11,093 nucleotides of DNA from Lentisphaeria bacterium (GCA_028699735.1 JAQVUB010000040.1:1-11093), one strand, 5' to 3'. Counted from the stretch's first letter, positions 1 to 6,571 are shown. A program made the numbers and translations. The notes: generated by a model not told the origin, from the letters alone.

Positions 1-12
1 GACGATAGACGA

Positions 13-53
13 TGGACCTGATGGACCCTATGGACCTGATGGACCCTATGGAC
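13..53. repeat. 9-bp tandem repeat (TGGACCTGA / TGGACCCTA)
   Basis: Two 9-bp units, TGGACCTGA and TGGACCCTA, alternate twice (an 18-bp repeat in two exact copies) and end in a partial TGGAC. Related TGGAC/GGAC words continue to about position 82 and also occur in 1-12. There is no convincing reading frame. The array sits beyond the 3' end of umuD, next to the composite element at 113-168, just as a GTCC-rich array sits next to the paralogous element at 2240-2304. It is cut by the window edge, so its full length is unknown. Confidence 0.85.
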
Positions 54-85
54 GTGGACGATGGACGAGGGACTTTGATGGACAG

Positions 86-106
86 GCTGACAGCTGACAG
101 CTGAAA
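86..106. repeat. 7-bp tandem repeat (GCTGACA x3)
   Basis: Three 7-bp units stand in a row: GCTGACA, GCTGACA and GCTGAAA. They lie between the GGAC-type array and the composite element at 113-168. The array is short and simple; its only interest is that it belongs to the same repeat cluster. Confidence 0.7.
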
Positions 107-112
107 ACTATG

Positions 113-168
113 GGCTGTGGGCGCCAGTCCCCCCCAAGGTTTTTCGTGCCTTTCGTGGTTAAAAAATT
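113..168 (-). repeat. Composite 3'-end element, copy A (downstream of umuD)
   Basis: Read on the minus strand, this begins a few bases after the umuD stop codon with TTTTTTAACCACGAAAGGC, then ACGAAAAACC, CTTGGGG and GGACTGGCGCCCACAGCC. The same order of blocks occurs at 2240-2304 downstream of the sigma factor gene: on the plus strand the outer 18 bp (113-130 and 2240-2257) differ at only three positions, and both copies end in GGTTAAAAAATT or TGTTAAAAAATT. The two copies differ mainly by an inserted AGTCC triplication in copy B. I see no GC-rich hairpin followed by a T-run, so it is not an obvious intrinsic terminator. Confidence 0.75.
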
Positions 169-171
169 GAT

Positions 172-588
172 TTATTTCCCGTTTTTGACAAACTGGTGAA
201 TGACTGCGGTAACCACTCCGAACAGACGCAATTCCATTCCTTCGCTGAAAAGCAGCGGGCGGTATTTCCGGTTAGCTGCCTCAAGGCGCACACCATTCCG
301 GTCACGGCGCAGATACTTCACCGTGAATTCATTGTCAACAGCAGCAATCACCACCGAGCCATCCAAGGCTTGCAAACTGCGGTCCACCACCAGAATATCC
401 CCGGGATGAATGCCGGCACCCAGCATCGAATCACCGGCAGCACGGACAAAAAATGTGGCTGCGGGGCGATGCACCAGCAACTCATTCAAATCCAATGGAG
501 CCTCAACATATTGTTCTGCCGGCGACGGAAAGCCGGCAATCACCGGAGTCTCCATCAGCTGCGGCTTTATCTTGCTGTCTTTTTTCAC
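172..588 (-). CDS. umuD: UmuD-like autoproteolytic SOS mutagenesis protein
   Basis: Predicted 138-residue UmuD, the protein that after RecA-stimulated self-cleavage forms UmuD'2 and joins UmuC as translesion DNA polymerase V. It has no N-terminal helix-turn-helix, which separates it from LexA. The cleavage site is AGFPSPA (Ala18-Gly19), the serine nucleophile is Ser54 in GDSM and the lysine base is Lys91 in EFTVKYL. All are offset by exactly six residues from E. coli UmuD (24/25, 60, 97, from memory of the family), and total length is almost the same. I chose the GTG at 588 because AGAGGG lies just upstream and the length fits; an in-frame ATG at 648 would add 20 residues without family support. 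No umuC follows in the 171 bp left in the window; repeats do. No SOS box was recognised. Confidence 0.9.
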   Translation of the reverse strand: MKKDSKIKPQLMETPVIAGFPSPAEQYVEAPLDLNELLVHRPAATFFVRAAGDSMLGAGIHPGDILVVDRSLQALDGSVVIAAVDNEFTVKYLRRDRNGVRLEAANRKYRPLLFSEGMELRLFGVVTAVIHQFVKNGK

Positions 589-592
589 ACAT

Positions 593-598
593 CCCTCT
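593..598 (-). promoter_or_regulatory. Ribosome binding site deciding the umuD GTG start
   Basis: On the minus strand AGAGGG precedes the GTG at 588 by about four bases. It supports the GTG start over the in-frame ATG at 648, which would give an N-terminus longer than the family norm. Confidence 0.6.
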
Positions 599-690
599 TG
601 GCCAACGTTGCTTTCAGCATAAAATGTGGATATGCCCCATAAGATCATTCAGCTAAGCAAAAATTTGACAGCAGAAATCGCCCGTGTTTT

Positions 691-1992
691 TCAGTTCTTT
701 CGAAGGTCTTTGACGCGTACCGCTTTGCCATCGGTTTTGGGCAGAGAATCCGGTGCCACGAGCTGCACGACCGGGGTGACCTGCACCTCATCACGAACTT
801 CACTGGCAATCTTTTTCCGCAACCCTTCCAGCTTCTTGAATTCATCGCTGAAGGAATCGCTTTTCAATTCAGCCTGAATCATCATGAAATCGCCTTCTTC
901 ATTGCTGTCAAGAACGATCAGATAATCCGAGCCGATTTCGTTGATGCGCATCAGAATACGTTCGATCTGGATGGGAAAGACATTGCACCCCTTGATGATG
1001 AACATGTCGTCACTGCGTCCGGTAATGCGGTCAATTCTGCAGGAGCTGCGTCCACAGGGACAAGTTCCGGGGAGAATCCGGGTAAGATCGCGAGTACGAT
1101 AGCGGATAATCGGCATGGCTTCACGGTCGAGGGTAGTCAGCACCAGTTCGCCGACTTCCCCATCCGGCACCGGCTCCAGTGTTTCCGGATGGACGATTTC
1201 CACCAGATAACAATCTTCCCAGAGGTGCATGCCATTCTGATATTCGCACTCAAAGGCCACGCCAGGCCCGTTCATTTCCGTCATGCCAAACGAATTAAAT
1301 GCCTTGCAACCATATAAATTCTGAATCCGTTGGCGAGTTTCTTCGGAATGCGGTTCGGCGCCGATAAAGAGGCGTTTCAGGCGGGTATCCCGGATCGGGT
1401 CCAGGCCGAGTTCGGCAAAGACGCTGTGCAGGCGCCCCAGATAGCTGGGTACCGCATGCAGGCAGGTCGTTCCGAAATCCTGCATGATTTTGATCTGACG
1501 GCGGCTGTTTCCCGCTCCTGCAGGAATGGCCAGGCATCCCAGCATTTCGGCTCCATTCTGGAAACCCAGGCCGCCGGTAAAAAGCCCATAGCCGCTGGAA
1601 TTCTGAAAGATATCCGTATGTCTCGTGCCGGCAGCAAACAGGGAACGAGCCACCAGATTGGCCCAGGAATGCAGATCCTTGCGCGAATGCAGCACAGCCA
1701 CCGGGTTGCCGGTAGTGCCACTGGTGCAATGCATCCGAATCGTCTCATCTGTCGAGACCGTGAGCAGACCAAAAGGATATTGTTCCCGTAAATCATTTTT
1801 GCAGGTGAAGGGGAACTTGCGGATATCCTCGATCGAGCCAAGGCTGTCCGCCTGTAAACCATGACGCCGAAACAATTCCCGGTAAAACGGGGAAAGTCCC
1901 GCCCGCGATACCGTCTCCCGCAGCTTTTTCAGCTGATAATTCCTTAACTGCTCATGCGGCAGCGTCTCAATCTCTTCCTGCCAGTAATTCAT
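691..1992 (-). CDS. PaaK-type phenylacetate-CoA ligase family protein
   Basis: A 433-residue adenylate-forming enzyme, the usual length of the phenylacetate-CoA ligase family, which activates an aryl or other carboxylic acid with ATP and joins it to CoA in the cytoplasm. Visible motifs are the phosphate-binding loop TSGTTGNP (residues 90-97), FGMTEMNGPG (235-244), YRTRDLTRI (298-306), the CPCGR cysteine motif (311-315), GRSDDMFIIKGCNVFP (325-340) and the C-terminal LPKTDGKAVRV with the presumed catalytic Lys423. All key motifs look intact. The ATG at 1992 has AAAGG about ten bases upstream. The substrate cannot be told from sequence. Related enzymes in anaerobes often sit beside indolepyruvate ferredoxin oxidoreductase (iorAB), but no such genes are here. 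It is 312 bp from the sigma gene and 102 bp from umuD, so co-transcription is uncertain. Confidence 0.9.
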   Translation of the reverse strand: MNYWQEEIETLPHEQLRNYQLKKLRETVSRAGLSPFYRELFRRHGLQADSLGSIEDIRKFPFTCKNDLREQYPFGLLTVSTDETIRMHCTSGTTGNPVAVLHSRKDLHSWANLVARSLFAAGTRHTDIFQNSSGYGLFTGGLGFQNGAEMLGCLAIPAGAGNSRRQIKIMQDFGTTCLHAVPSYLGRLHSVFAELGLDPIRDTRLKRLFIGAEPHSEETRQRIQNLYGCKAFNSFGMTEMNGPGVAFECEYQNGMHLWEDCYLVEIVHPETLEPVPDGEVGELVLTTLDREAMPIIRYRTRDLTRILPGTCPCGRSSCRIDRITGRSDDMFIIKGCNVFPIQIERILMRINEIGSDYLIVLDSNEEGDFMMIQAELKSDSFSDEFKKLEGLRKKIASEVRDEVQVTPVVQLVAPDSLPKTDGKAVRVKDLRKN

Positions 1993-2064
1993 TCTCTGTA
2001 ACCTTTATCTTTTGCGCTACTTGCCAAACTTCTTGTGAAAGATTTTTTTGCAATGGAAACAGAC

Positions 2065-2108
2065 TGGACACGGACTAAACACGGACGGGACACAGACTAA
2101 ACACGGAC
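2065..2108. repeat. 11-bp minisatellite, left array (ACACGGAC type)
   Basis: Four 11-bp units in a row: TGGACACGGAC, TAAACACGGAC, GGGACACAGAC and TAAACACGGAC, followed by a decayed unit to about 2120. The core CACGGAC is the reverse complement of the core GTCCGTG in the array at 2175-2229. The units here are more divergent than those in the right array. Confidence 0.85.
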
Positions 2109-2174
2109 AAATACGGGAACGGGGATATCCCATAAAATCCATAAAAACAACAGTCAAATTCATCCTTTCACAGG

Positions 2175-2229
2175 CCGTCCGTGTCCCGTCCGTGTCCCGT
2201 CCGTGTCCCGTCCGTGTCCCGTCCGTGTT
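2175..2229. repeat. 11-bp minisatellite, right array (CCGTCCGTGTC x5)
   Basis: Five consecutive 11-bp units CCGTCCGTGTC. The first four are identical and the last differs at one base. The near identity suggests recent expansion. The array is the reverse complement of the left array at 2065-2108, with about 66 bp between them, so the two could fold into a long imperfect hairpin. The period is not a multiple of three, and open frames across it are by-products of the repeat. Confidence 0.92.
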
Positions 2230-2239
2230 CTAACCATTA

Positions 2240-2304
2240 GGTTGTAGACGCCAGTCCAGTCCAGTCCACCCCAAGCCTTTTCGTTTTTTTTCGTTGTTAA
2301 AAAA
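2240..2304 (-). repeat. Composite 3'-end element, copy B (downstream of sigma factor gene)
   Basis: On the minus strand it directly follows the sigma factor stop codon: TTTTTTAACAACGAAA, an A-rich stretch with ACGAAAA, GGCTTGGGG, then GGACT repeated three times and GGCGTCTACAACC. It is the paralogue of 113-168, with matching block order and ends. The main difference is the 5-bp triplication (AGTCC on the plus strand, 2252-2266). As in copy A, a tandem array of GTCC/GGAC words follows on the side away from the gene. Confidence 0.75.
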
Positions 2305-3600
2305 TTATTCGAAGCCGGCGAAATACTTATTTTTGACCGGGTCGCGCAATTTGCGCAATGCCGTCGTTTCGATTTGCCGGATGCGTTCACTGGTCAGATT
2401 GAGGCGTCGTCCGATCTGTTCGAGTGTTTCGCAGGCATGATCATCGAGACCGAAGCGGCGAACAATCACTTCTTTTTCTTTTGCTTCGAGGGTACCCAGG
2501 GCATCCCGCACTGTATCTTTCAACGAATCGAAAGCGACCTGTTCGCCGGGATGGGGGCTGTTTTCATCAGAAATGGTTTCCCCCCACTCCTGATCTCCGT
2601 TACGGATACTGTGCAGCGAAATGGGCTGTTGTGACATCTTGATCAGGGCGCTGACCCGCGCTGCTGACATATCCAATTTTTTGGCAATCTCATGGGCTTC
2701 GGGAATCCGTCCAGTTTGCTGAAGCAACTCCCGTTCGCATTGCCGGATTTTGCTGAGGTGTCTCAAGGTATTGACAGGCATGCGGATGGAACGTCCCTGC
2801 AAGGCTACGGCCCGTCCGATGGCCTGCCGAATCCAATAGGTGGAATATGTAGTAAGCCGGTGTCCAAGCTGATAATTGAAGGTTTCAACCGCCCGCATCA
2901 ACCCGAGATTCCCCTCCTGAACCAGATCGGGAAGCGGCACCAGCCCTCCCGCATAATGTTTGGCAATACTGATGACCAGGCGCAAATTTGCCTCAACCAA
3001 AATGTTTTTCGCCTGGCGAGCCTGTTCGCTGGCTTCCGCCAGGGTCTGCAATTGCTGTTTCGTTTCTGTATCCGGGGGCTCATTCACAGCTTTTTCCTGT
3101 TGCAGGAGTGCTTGAACGCAATCTTCGAAAAAACGGTCTCTCAAACCAAGGCTGTTGAGTCGCCGGGTGAATTCATTACGAAAAATATCCATAGCGGGGC
3201 TTTTCGAACGCCATTTTTGAAAATTCTCCTGATGTTCTGCAGCCCAGTTGATGAGTTCCTCAAGTTGTTGTCTGACACTCTGCACAGTCAGTTCATCGCC
3301 ATCGGCTGCAACCAAACCGCCGGGCAACCTGCCTGTCTCCGATGAATCCCCCAACTCGCGAAGCTCCTGCAGAAGAATTTGCGGGAAATCGCTGATGATC
3401 CGGCGGATTTTCTTTCGGCTGTCGTCAACCTGGCGTGCCCAGGCAAGTTCTTCGCTGGCAGACAGCAGATTAAACTGGCCGACTTCCCGCATATAGGAAG
3501 TCTGCGATTCGGCTGCCTGCCAGAAAACCACCGGGTCTTGCTGGTTACGCTCTCTGTTCTCTTGCCGATAACCAGAATTGTTGTGTTCAGATTCAGACAT
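2305..3600 (-). CDS. RNA polymerase sigma-70 family factor (RpoD/RpoS-like, no region 1.1)
   Basis: A 431-residue sigma factor directing RNA polymerase to -35/-10 promoters. Region 1.2 lies at about residues 33-62, then a non-conserved stretch (about 63-195), region 2 at 198-275 with core-binding LPDLVQEGNLGLMRAVETF (223-241), region 3 at 277-345, and region 4 at 360-425 with the -35 recognition helix TSERIRQIE (403-411). There is no acidic region 1.1, so I favour a group 2 (RpoS-like) factor over the housekeeping RpoD, though an unusual primary factor is possible. In region 2.3/2.4 the usual STYATWW reads TTYSTYW (250-256): one of the two melting tryptophans (E. coli Trp433) is Tyr255, and E. 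coli Thr440 corresponds to Gly262, while Gln259 is kept. The ATG at 3600 has GGAAG about nine bases upstream. The long inverted repeat at 3637-3764 separates it from mazG. Confidence 0.92.
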   Translation of the reverse strand: MSESEHNNSGYRQENRERNQQDPVVFWQAAESQTSYMREVGQFNLLSASEELAWARQVDDSRKKIRRIISDFPQILLQELRELGDSSETGRLPGGLVAADGDELTVQSVRQQLEELINWAAEHQENFQKWRSKSPAMDIFRNEFTRRLNSLGLRDRFFEDCVQALLQQEKAVNEPPDTETKQQLQTLAEASEQARQAKNILVEANLRLVISIAKHYAGGLVPLPDLVQEGNLGLMRAVETFNYQLGHRLTTYSTYWIRQAIGRAVALQGRSIRMPVNTLRHLSKIRQCERELLQQTGRIPEAHEIAKKLDMSAARVSALIKMSQQPISLHSIRNGDQEWGETISDENSPHPGEQVAFDSLKDTVRDALGTLEAKEKEVIVRRFGLDDHACETLEQIGRRLNLTSERIRQIETTALRKLRDPVKNKYFAGFE

Positions 3601-3636
3601 ATCAACAACTTCCGAAACCGTATAGCGAAAATCGCG

Positions 3637-3764
3637 TTTTTTTTAACAACGAAATTTACAAAATGACAAAAAAAATTCATGGAAGGAGCGTTGAATGCTT
3701 TCCATTAATCGTGTGTTCCATGAATTTTTTTCGTGTCATTTGGTGAATTTCGTTGTTAAAAAAA
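3637..3764. repeat. 128-bp long inverted repeat between mazG and the sigma factor gene
   Basis: Arms 3637-3684 and 3716-3764 are reverse complements apart from two substitutions, a 2-base indel and small differences in A-run length; the loop is 31 bases (3685-3715). Each arm, read outside to inside, starts TTTTTTTAACAACGAAATT, continues with CAAATGACACG-like sequence and an A-run, and ends ATTCATGGAA. The outer part is the same motif found singly after umuD, the sigma factor gene and the mutarotase gene. The right arm lies nine bases beyond the mazG stop, so it could act as an RNA hairpin, a transcription end or a barrier to RNA decay. The left arm includes TTGTTA 19 bases from a TATACG box upstream of the sigma gene, a weak promoter candidate. 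It encodes no protein. Confidence 0.9.
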
Positions 3765-3772
3765 TCATCTGT

Positions 3773-4549
3773 TTATTTTGCGTCTTTGGCTTGCAGCCAC
3801 ATGTTTTTCAATTCCAAACTTGACAATTGTTCCATCGATTTTTGCTGCCGGCGCAGCTCGTCCTCCATCCAGCGGAAGCGGTGCATGAACTTTCCAACGG
3901 CCTGTTGCAGCGATTCCTCCGCCTCTATTTTCTGCCAACGGCAGAGGTTGACAACGGTGAACAGCAAATCCCCAAGTTCCTCCTCTAAATGAACTGGATT
4001 CCCTTCCTGGAGGGCGTCTTTGACTTCCTGCAGCTCTTCCTCGATTTTTTCTACCACCTCAACCATCGAATTCCATTCAAAACCACTTTTACCAGCCTTG
4101 CTCAAGGTCTTCTGAGCGCGTGATAAAGCCGGTACCGAACGAGGTACACCATCCATAACCGAAAGACGCTTCTGCTGGCTGCCCGCCTCGCCAATCTTGC
4201 TCTTTTCCCAGCTCTTCAAGGCCTCTGCTGCAGAAGCTACCGTCTGACCGGCAAACACATGCGGATGACGCCGCAACAATTTTTCACATTCAGAGCGGGC
4301 GACATCCTCGAGCGTAAATTTCCCTTCCTCGGAAGCGATCTGAGCATGCAGGACGACCTGCAGCAGGAGGTCTCCGAGTTCTTCCTGCATCCCCTCAAAA
4401 TCATCATTTTCGACTGCATCCAGAAACTCACCGGCCTCTTCGACGAGACAGCGGCGCAGGCTTCGATGCGTTTGCGCTTTGTCCCAGGGACAGCCATTTT
4501 CTGAACGAAGCTGCCGGACAATTCCGACGAAGCGTTCCATTTCCTGCAT
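3773..4549 (-). CDS. mazG: MazG nucleoside triphosphate pyrophosphohydrolase
   Basis: A 258-residue two-domain MazG, which hydrolyses (d)NTPs to NMP and pyrophosphate as a house-cleaning enzyme; E. coli MazG is about the same size and also affects ppGpp levels. The N-terminal GCPWDKAQTH (19-28) and the metal-binding sets EEAGE (37-41) with EELGD (56-60) are present. The C-terminal, catalytically important domain has EEELQEVKDAL (170-180) and EEELGD (189-194). RRHPHVF (93-99) and the VPRSVPALSRAQK linker (135-147) are typical. I chose the ATG at 4549 because AGGAAGAG lies ten bases upstream and the N-terminus then matches the family; a TTG at 4579 would add ten residues and overlap the stop of the preceding gene. 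It starts 26 bp after the binding-protein gene and is probably co-transcribed with it. Confidence 0.95.
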   Translation of the reverse strand: MQEMERFVGIVRQLRSENGCPWDKAQTHRSLRRCLVEEAGEFLDAVENDDFEGMQEELGDLLLQVVLHAQIASEEGKFTLEDVARSECEKLLRRHPHVFAGQTVASAAEALKSWEKSKIGEAGSQQKRLSVMDGVPRSVPALSRAQKTLSKAGKSGFEWNSMVEVVEKIEEELQEVKDALQEGNPVHLEEELGDLLFTVVNLCRWQKIEAEESLQQAVGKFMHRFRWMEDELRRQQKSMEQLSSLELKNMWLQAKDAK

Positions 4550-4559
4550 TGTATTCAAT

Positions 4560-4567
4560 CTCTTCCT
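4560..4567 (-). promoter_or_regulatory. Ribosome binding site deciding the mazG start
   Basis: On the minus strand AGGAAGAG lies ten bases before the ATG at 4549, in the short gap after the stop codon of the binding-protein gene. It favours this ATG over the upstream TTG at 4579. Confidence 0.6.
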
Positions 4568-4575
4568 TCCATAAA

Positions 4576-5550
4576 TCAATAGTTCGAATCCGGGAAATAG
4601 AACTGTGCGGCATTATCCGGGGTAATGATATCGGTGGGGACGATGACCGTCAGTGCAGTCTGCCAGTCGTCCTTCTGCAATTTCAGTCCTTTTTGCGCCT
4701 CTTCCAGGCCGGTAACAATCATCCGTGGGGGATAAGTTACATTGAAAGGCACCAGCGGATTCCTGTCCAAAACCATTTTGTTAACGACTTTATTGCCGGC
4801 TCCGCCAACAAAGAAACGGATCTCTTTCCGTCCGGACTCCTGATACGCTTTCAGGGCCCCCAGAAGGACATCGTCATCGCCAGTCCAGACCGCATCAATC
4901 TGCTGATATTTCTGCAGATAATTCTCCATGAGTTTAAGCCCCTTCTCCGTATCCCAGTAAGCCGGTTGAGAATCCAGGATTGAAATTTCCGGATAGTGCT
5001 TGATGATTTCTCTGAATGCGTTGACGCGGTCGCTATTGACCGTGCAGGGAATTCCCTCCATCAGAACAATTTTTCCGCGACCCTGCAAATTTTCTGCCAG
5101 GGCTTTTGCGCAGGCTCTGCCAAAACCGGGGTTGTCACCGGCCACTGTGACATGCTGAACCGCCTTGTCCAAGCCACGGTCAACCACCACCAGATATACA
5201 CCCTGCCGCGCCACCTTTTCACAAATTCCAGTCAAAGGGCCGGGTTCATGCGGCAAAATCACCAATGCCTGAATTCCCTGTACCAGCAGATTTTCAACCT
5301 TGTCGACCTGTTCAGCGGCATCGCGTGCGGTTGAAAGAATGATTTTTAAATGGGGATTGGCGGCTTCCATTTCCGCCTTGGCCTTTTCCGCCCACCAGAC
5401 GACGCCGCCCGTCCAACCATGATCTGCGCTCGGTATCGAAACCCCAATGACCTGTTTCCCGCTTTCGGACTGTTTTCCGCAGTTGTTCAAAAGCAAAACC
5501 GCTGCCACAGCTACAATCCCCAACAGCCAACTGAAATAATTCCTTTTCAT
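4576..5550 (-). CDS. RbsB-type sugar ABC transporter substrate-binding lipoprotein
   Basis: A 324-residue periplasmic binding protein of the ribose/galactose-type family (Peripla_BP_4), which captures a sugar or similar small molecule for an ABC importer. Residues 1-23 form a signal peptide (MKRN, then a hydrophobic run to LLLNN) ending at Cys24, the presumed lipidation site. The lipobox LNNC is non-standard at -1 and -2. Two-lobe family landmarks include IGVSIPSADHGWTGGVVWWA (35-54), a helix-strand pattern ending in ALVILPHEPG, VVVDRGLD, and WTGDDDVLLGALKAYQESG in the second lobe. The start ATG at 5550 is preceded by AGGGA. It lies 49 bp downstream of the permease gene. The ligand cannot be told. 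No ATP-binding subunit is in the window. Confidence 0.88.
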   Translation of the reverse strand: MKRNYFSWLLGIVAVAAVLLLNNCGKQSESGKQVIGVSIPSADHGWTGGVVWWAEKAKAEMEAANPHLKIILSTARDAAEQVDKVENLLVQGIQALVILPHEPGPLTGICEKVARQGVYLVVVDRGLDKAVQHVTVAGDNPGFGRACAKALAENLQGRGKIVLMEGIPCTVNSDRVNAFREIIKHYPEISILDSQPAYWDTEKGLKLMENYLQKYQQIDAVWTGDDDVLLGALKAYQESGRKEIRFFVGGAGNKVVNKMVLDRNPLVPFNVTYPPRMIVTGLEEAQKGLKLQKDDWQTALTVIVPTDIITPDNAAQFYFPDSNY

Positions 5551-5599
5551 CCCGCTTCCCTAATTTTAAACCCGATTCTTACGCAATCTGAAAGCCCGC

Positions 5600-6571
5600 T
5601 CAGGGCCGCTTCGCATTCTGCCTCTGTAACAGAACGGCAATGATAATCACGGCCCCTTTGACCGTGCCCTGTAAATTGGCGGAAATCCCCCACATGTCCA
5701 GAACATTGGAAACAATCCCCAGAATGAAGGCACCCGCCAAAGTACCCCAAATGCTGCCATGCCCTCCGGACATGGCCGTTCCGCCGATGATGGCCGCCGC
5801 AATCCCGTCCATCTCATAGGAATTTCCGGCCGTCGTGGAACTGAGCGAACTCAAACGCCCCCCCAGCAGAAACGCACTGAGACCGGCGAGAACTCCACAA
5901 AGCAGATAAGTCGTAAAACGCAGCAGATCGATGCGGATGGCCGCATAGACCGCCACCCGCTCATTGGCACCGGTCGCACAGAGGTGACGCCCGAAAGCGC
6001 TGCGATTCAACAATACCGAGCCGGCGAAAGTCAGGATCAGCAGCAGCCATGCCGCCAAAGGCAAATGCAAAATTTCAGCAGCACCGATGCGCCCGAAGAT
6101 TTCATTGGAGCTGCTGGTTAGTCCGGCATTGGCCAGATACAGGGTCAGGGAGCGGAAGATAGCCATGCTGCCCAGGGTAACGATGAATGGAGGAATTCGT
6201 CCCAGGGTCACCAGAGCACCATTCAGCATGCCGCCAGCGGCACCCGTTAACAGCGAAACGGCCAGGCAGACCAACACAGCGGTCAGCGGATTGCTGACGT
6301 GATTCATCGCCATAATTCCCAGCGTCCCTGACAACGCCAGCAAAGCGCCTACCGAGAGATCAATTCCACCACCGATGATGACAAAGGTCATGCCGATGGC
6401 AATGATCCCGCTGTAGGAAATCTGACGGCTGATATTCAACAGATTCTGCGGACTGCGAAAGGCCGGACTGGACACTGCACAGACAAGCAGCAGCAACAAA
6501 AGAGCCAGCCAGGCTCCATGACGCCCAATCAGACTTGACCCAGCGTTCCTGAAAAACAATTTTCGCCCCAT
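5600..6571 (-). CDS. RbsC-type sugar ABC transporter permease
   Basis: A 323-residue inner-membrane permease of the BPD_transp_2 family (RbsC, XylH, YtfT relatives). Hydrophobic segments run through almost the whole protein, starting at about residue 20. Family motifs are IAIGMTFVIIGGGIDLSVGA (57-76), GRIPPFIVTLG (124-134), the cytoplasmic loop SAFGRHLCATGANERVAVYA (191-210) that contacts the ATPase, and GIAAAIIGGTAMSGGHGS (256-273). I chose the ATG at 6571; a TTG at 6577 adds two residues. Neither has a strong Shine-Dalgarno site, unlike the genes after it. It is the first gene of the minus-strand block, facing a 373-bp divergent region, so the missing RbsA-type ATPase cannot lie directly upstream in the same operon. 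Confidence 0.92.
   Translation of the reverse strand: MGRKLFFRNAGSSLIGRHGAWLALLLLLLVCAVSSPAFRSPQNLLNISRQISYSGIIAIGMTFVIIGGGIDLSVGALLALSGTLGIMAMNHVSNPLTAVLVCLAVSLLTGAAGGMLNGALVTLGRIPPFIVTLGSMAIFRSLTLYLANAGLTSSSNEIFGRIGAAEILHLPLAAWLLLILTFAGSVLLNRSAFGRHLCATGANERVAVYAAIRIDLLRFTTYLLCGVLAGLSAFLLGGRLSSLSSTTAGNSYEMDGIAAAIIGGTAMSGGHGSIWGTLAGAFILGIVSNVLDMWGISANLQGTVKGAVIIIAVLLQRQNAKRP

Larger units (their letters stand above)
1993..2304. other. 312-bp intergenic region made mostly of repeats
   Basis: The spacer lies between the sigma factor gene's stop and the ligase start, both on the minus strand. It holds two 11-bp minisatellite arrays in opposite orientation (2065-2108 and 2175-2229) and composite element B (2240-2304). 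The remainder, 1993-2064 and 2109-2174, shows no gene. The promoter for the ligase would have to lie in 1993-2064 or within the repeats; I see no clear -35/-10 pair. Confidence 0.8.

Noticed and set aside
172..588. LexA repressor as the identity of this gene
   Set aside because: There is no N-terminal winged helix-turn-helix, and the length and residue spacing match UmuD.
603..610. 8-bp palindrome CAACGTTG upstream of umuD as a LexA box
   Set aside because: It is too short and unlike known SOS boxes, and no second copy was seen to support it.
589..648. N-terminal extension of UmuD from the ATG at 648
   Set aside because: It would add 20 residues without family support, while the GTG at 588 has a ribosome site and gives cleavage-site and active-site spacing matching E. 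coli UmuD.
2065..2229. The repeated units as a CRISPR array
   Set aside because: The 11-bp units are directly adjacent with no unique spacers, and no cas gene is present.
2048..2233. Plus-strand open frame of 61 codons across the 11-bp repeats
   Set aside because: It is created by the minisatellites, has no ribosome site and its product is only repeat translation (GHG, RVPSV words).
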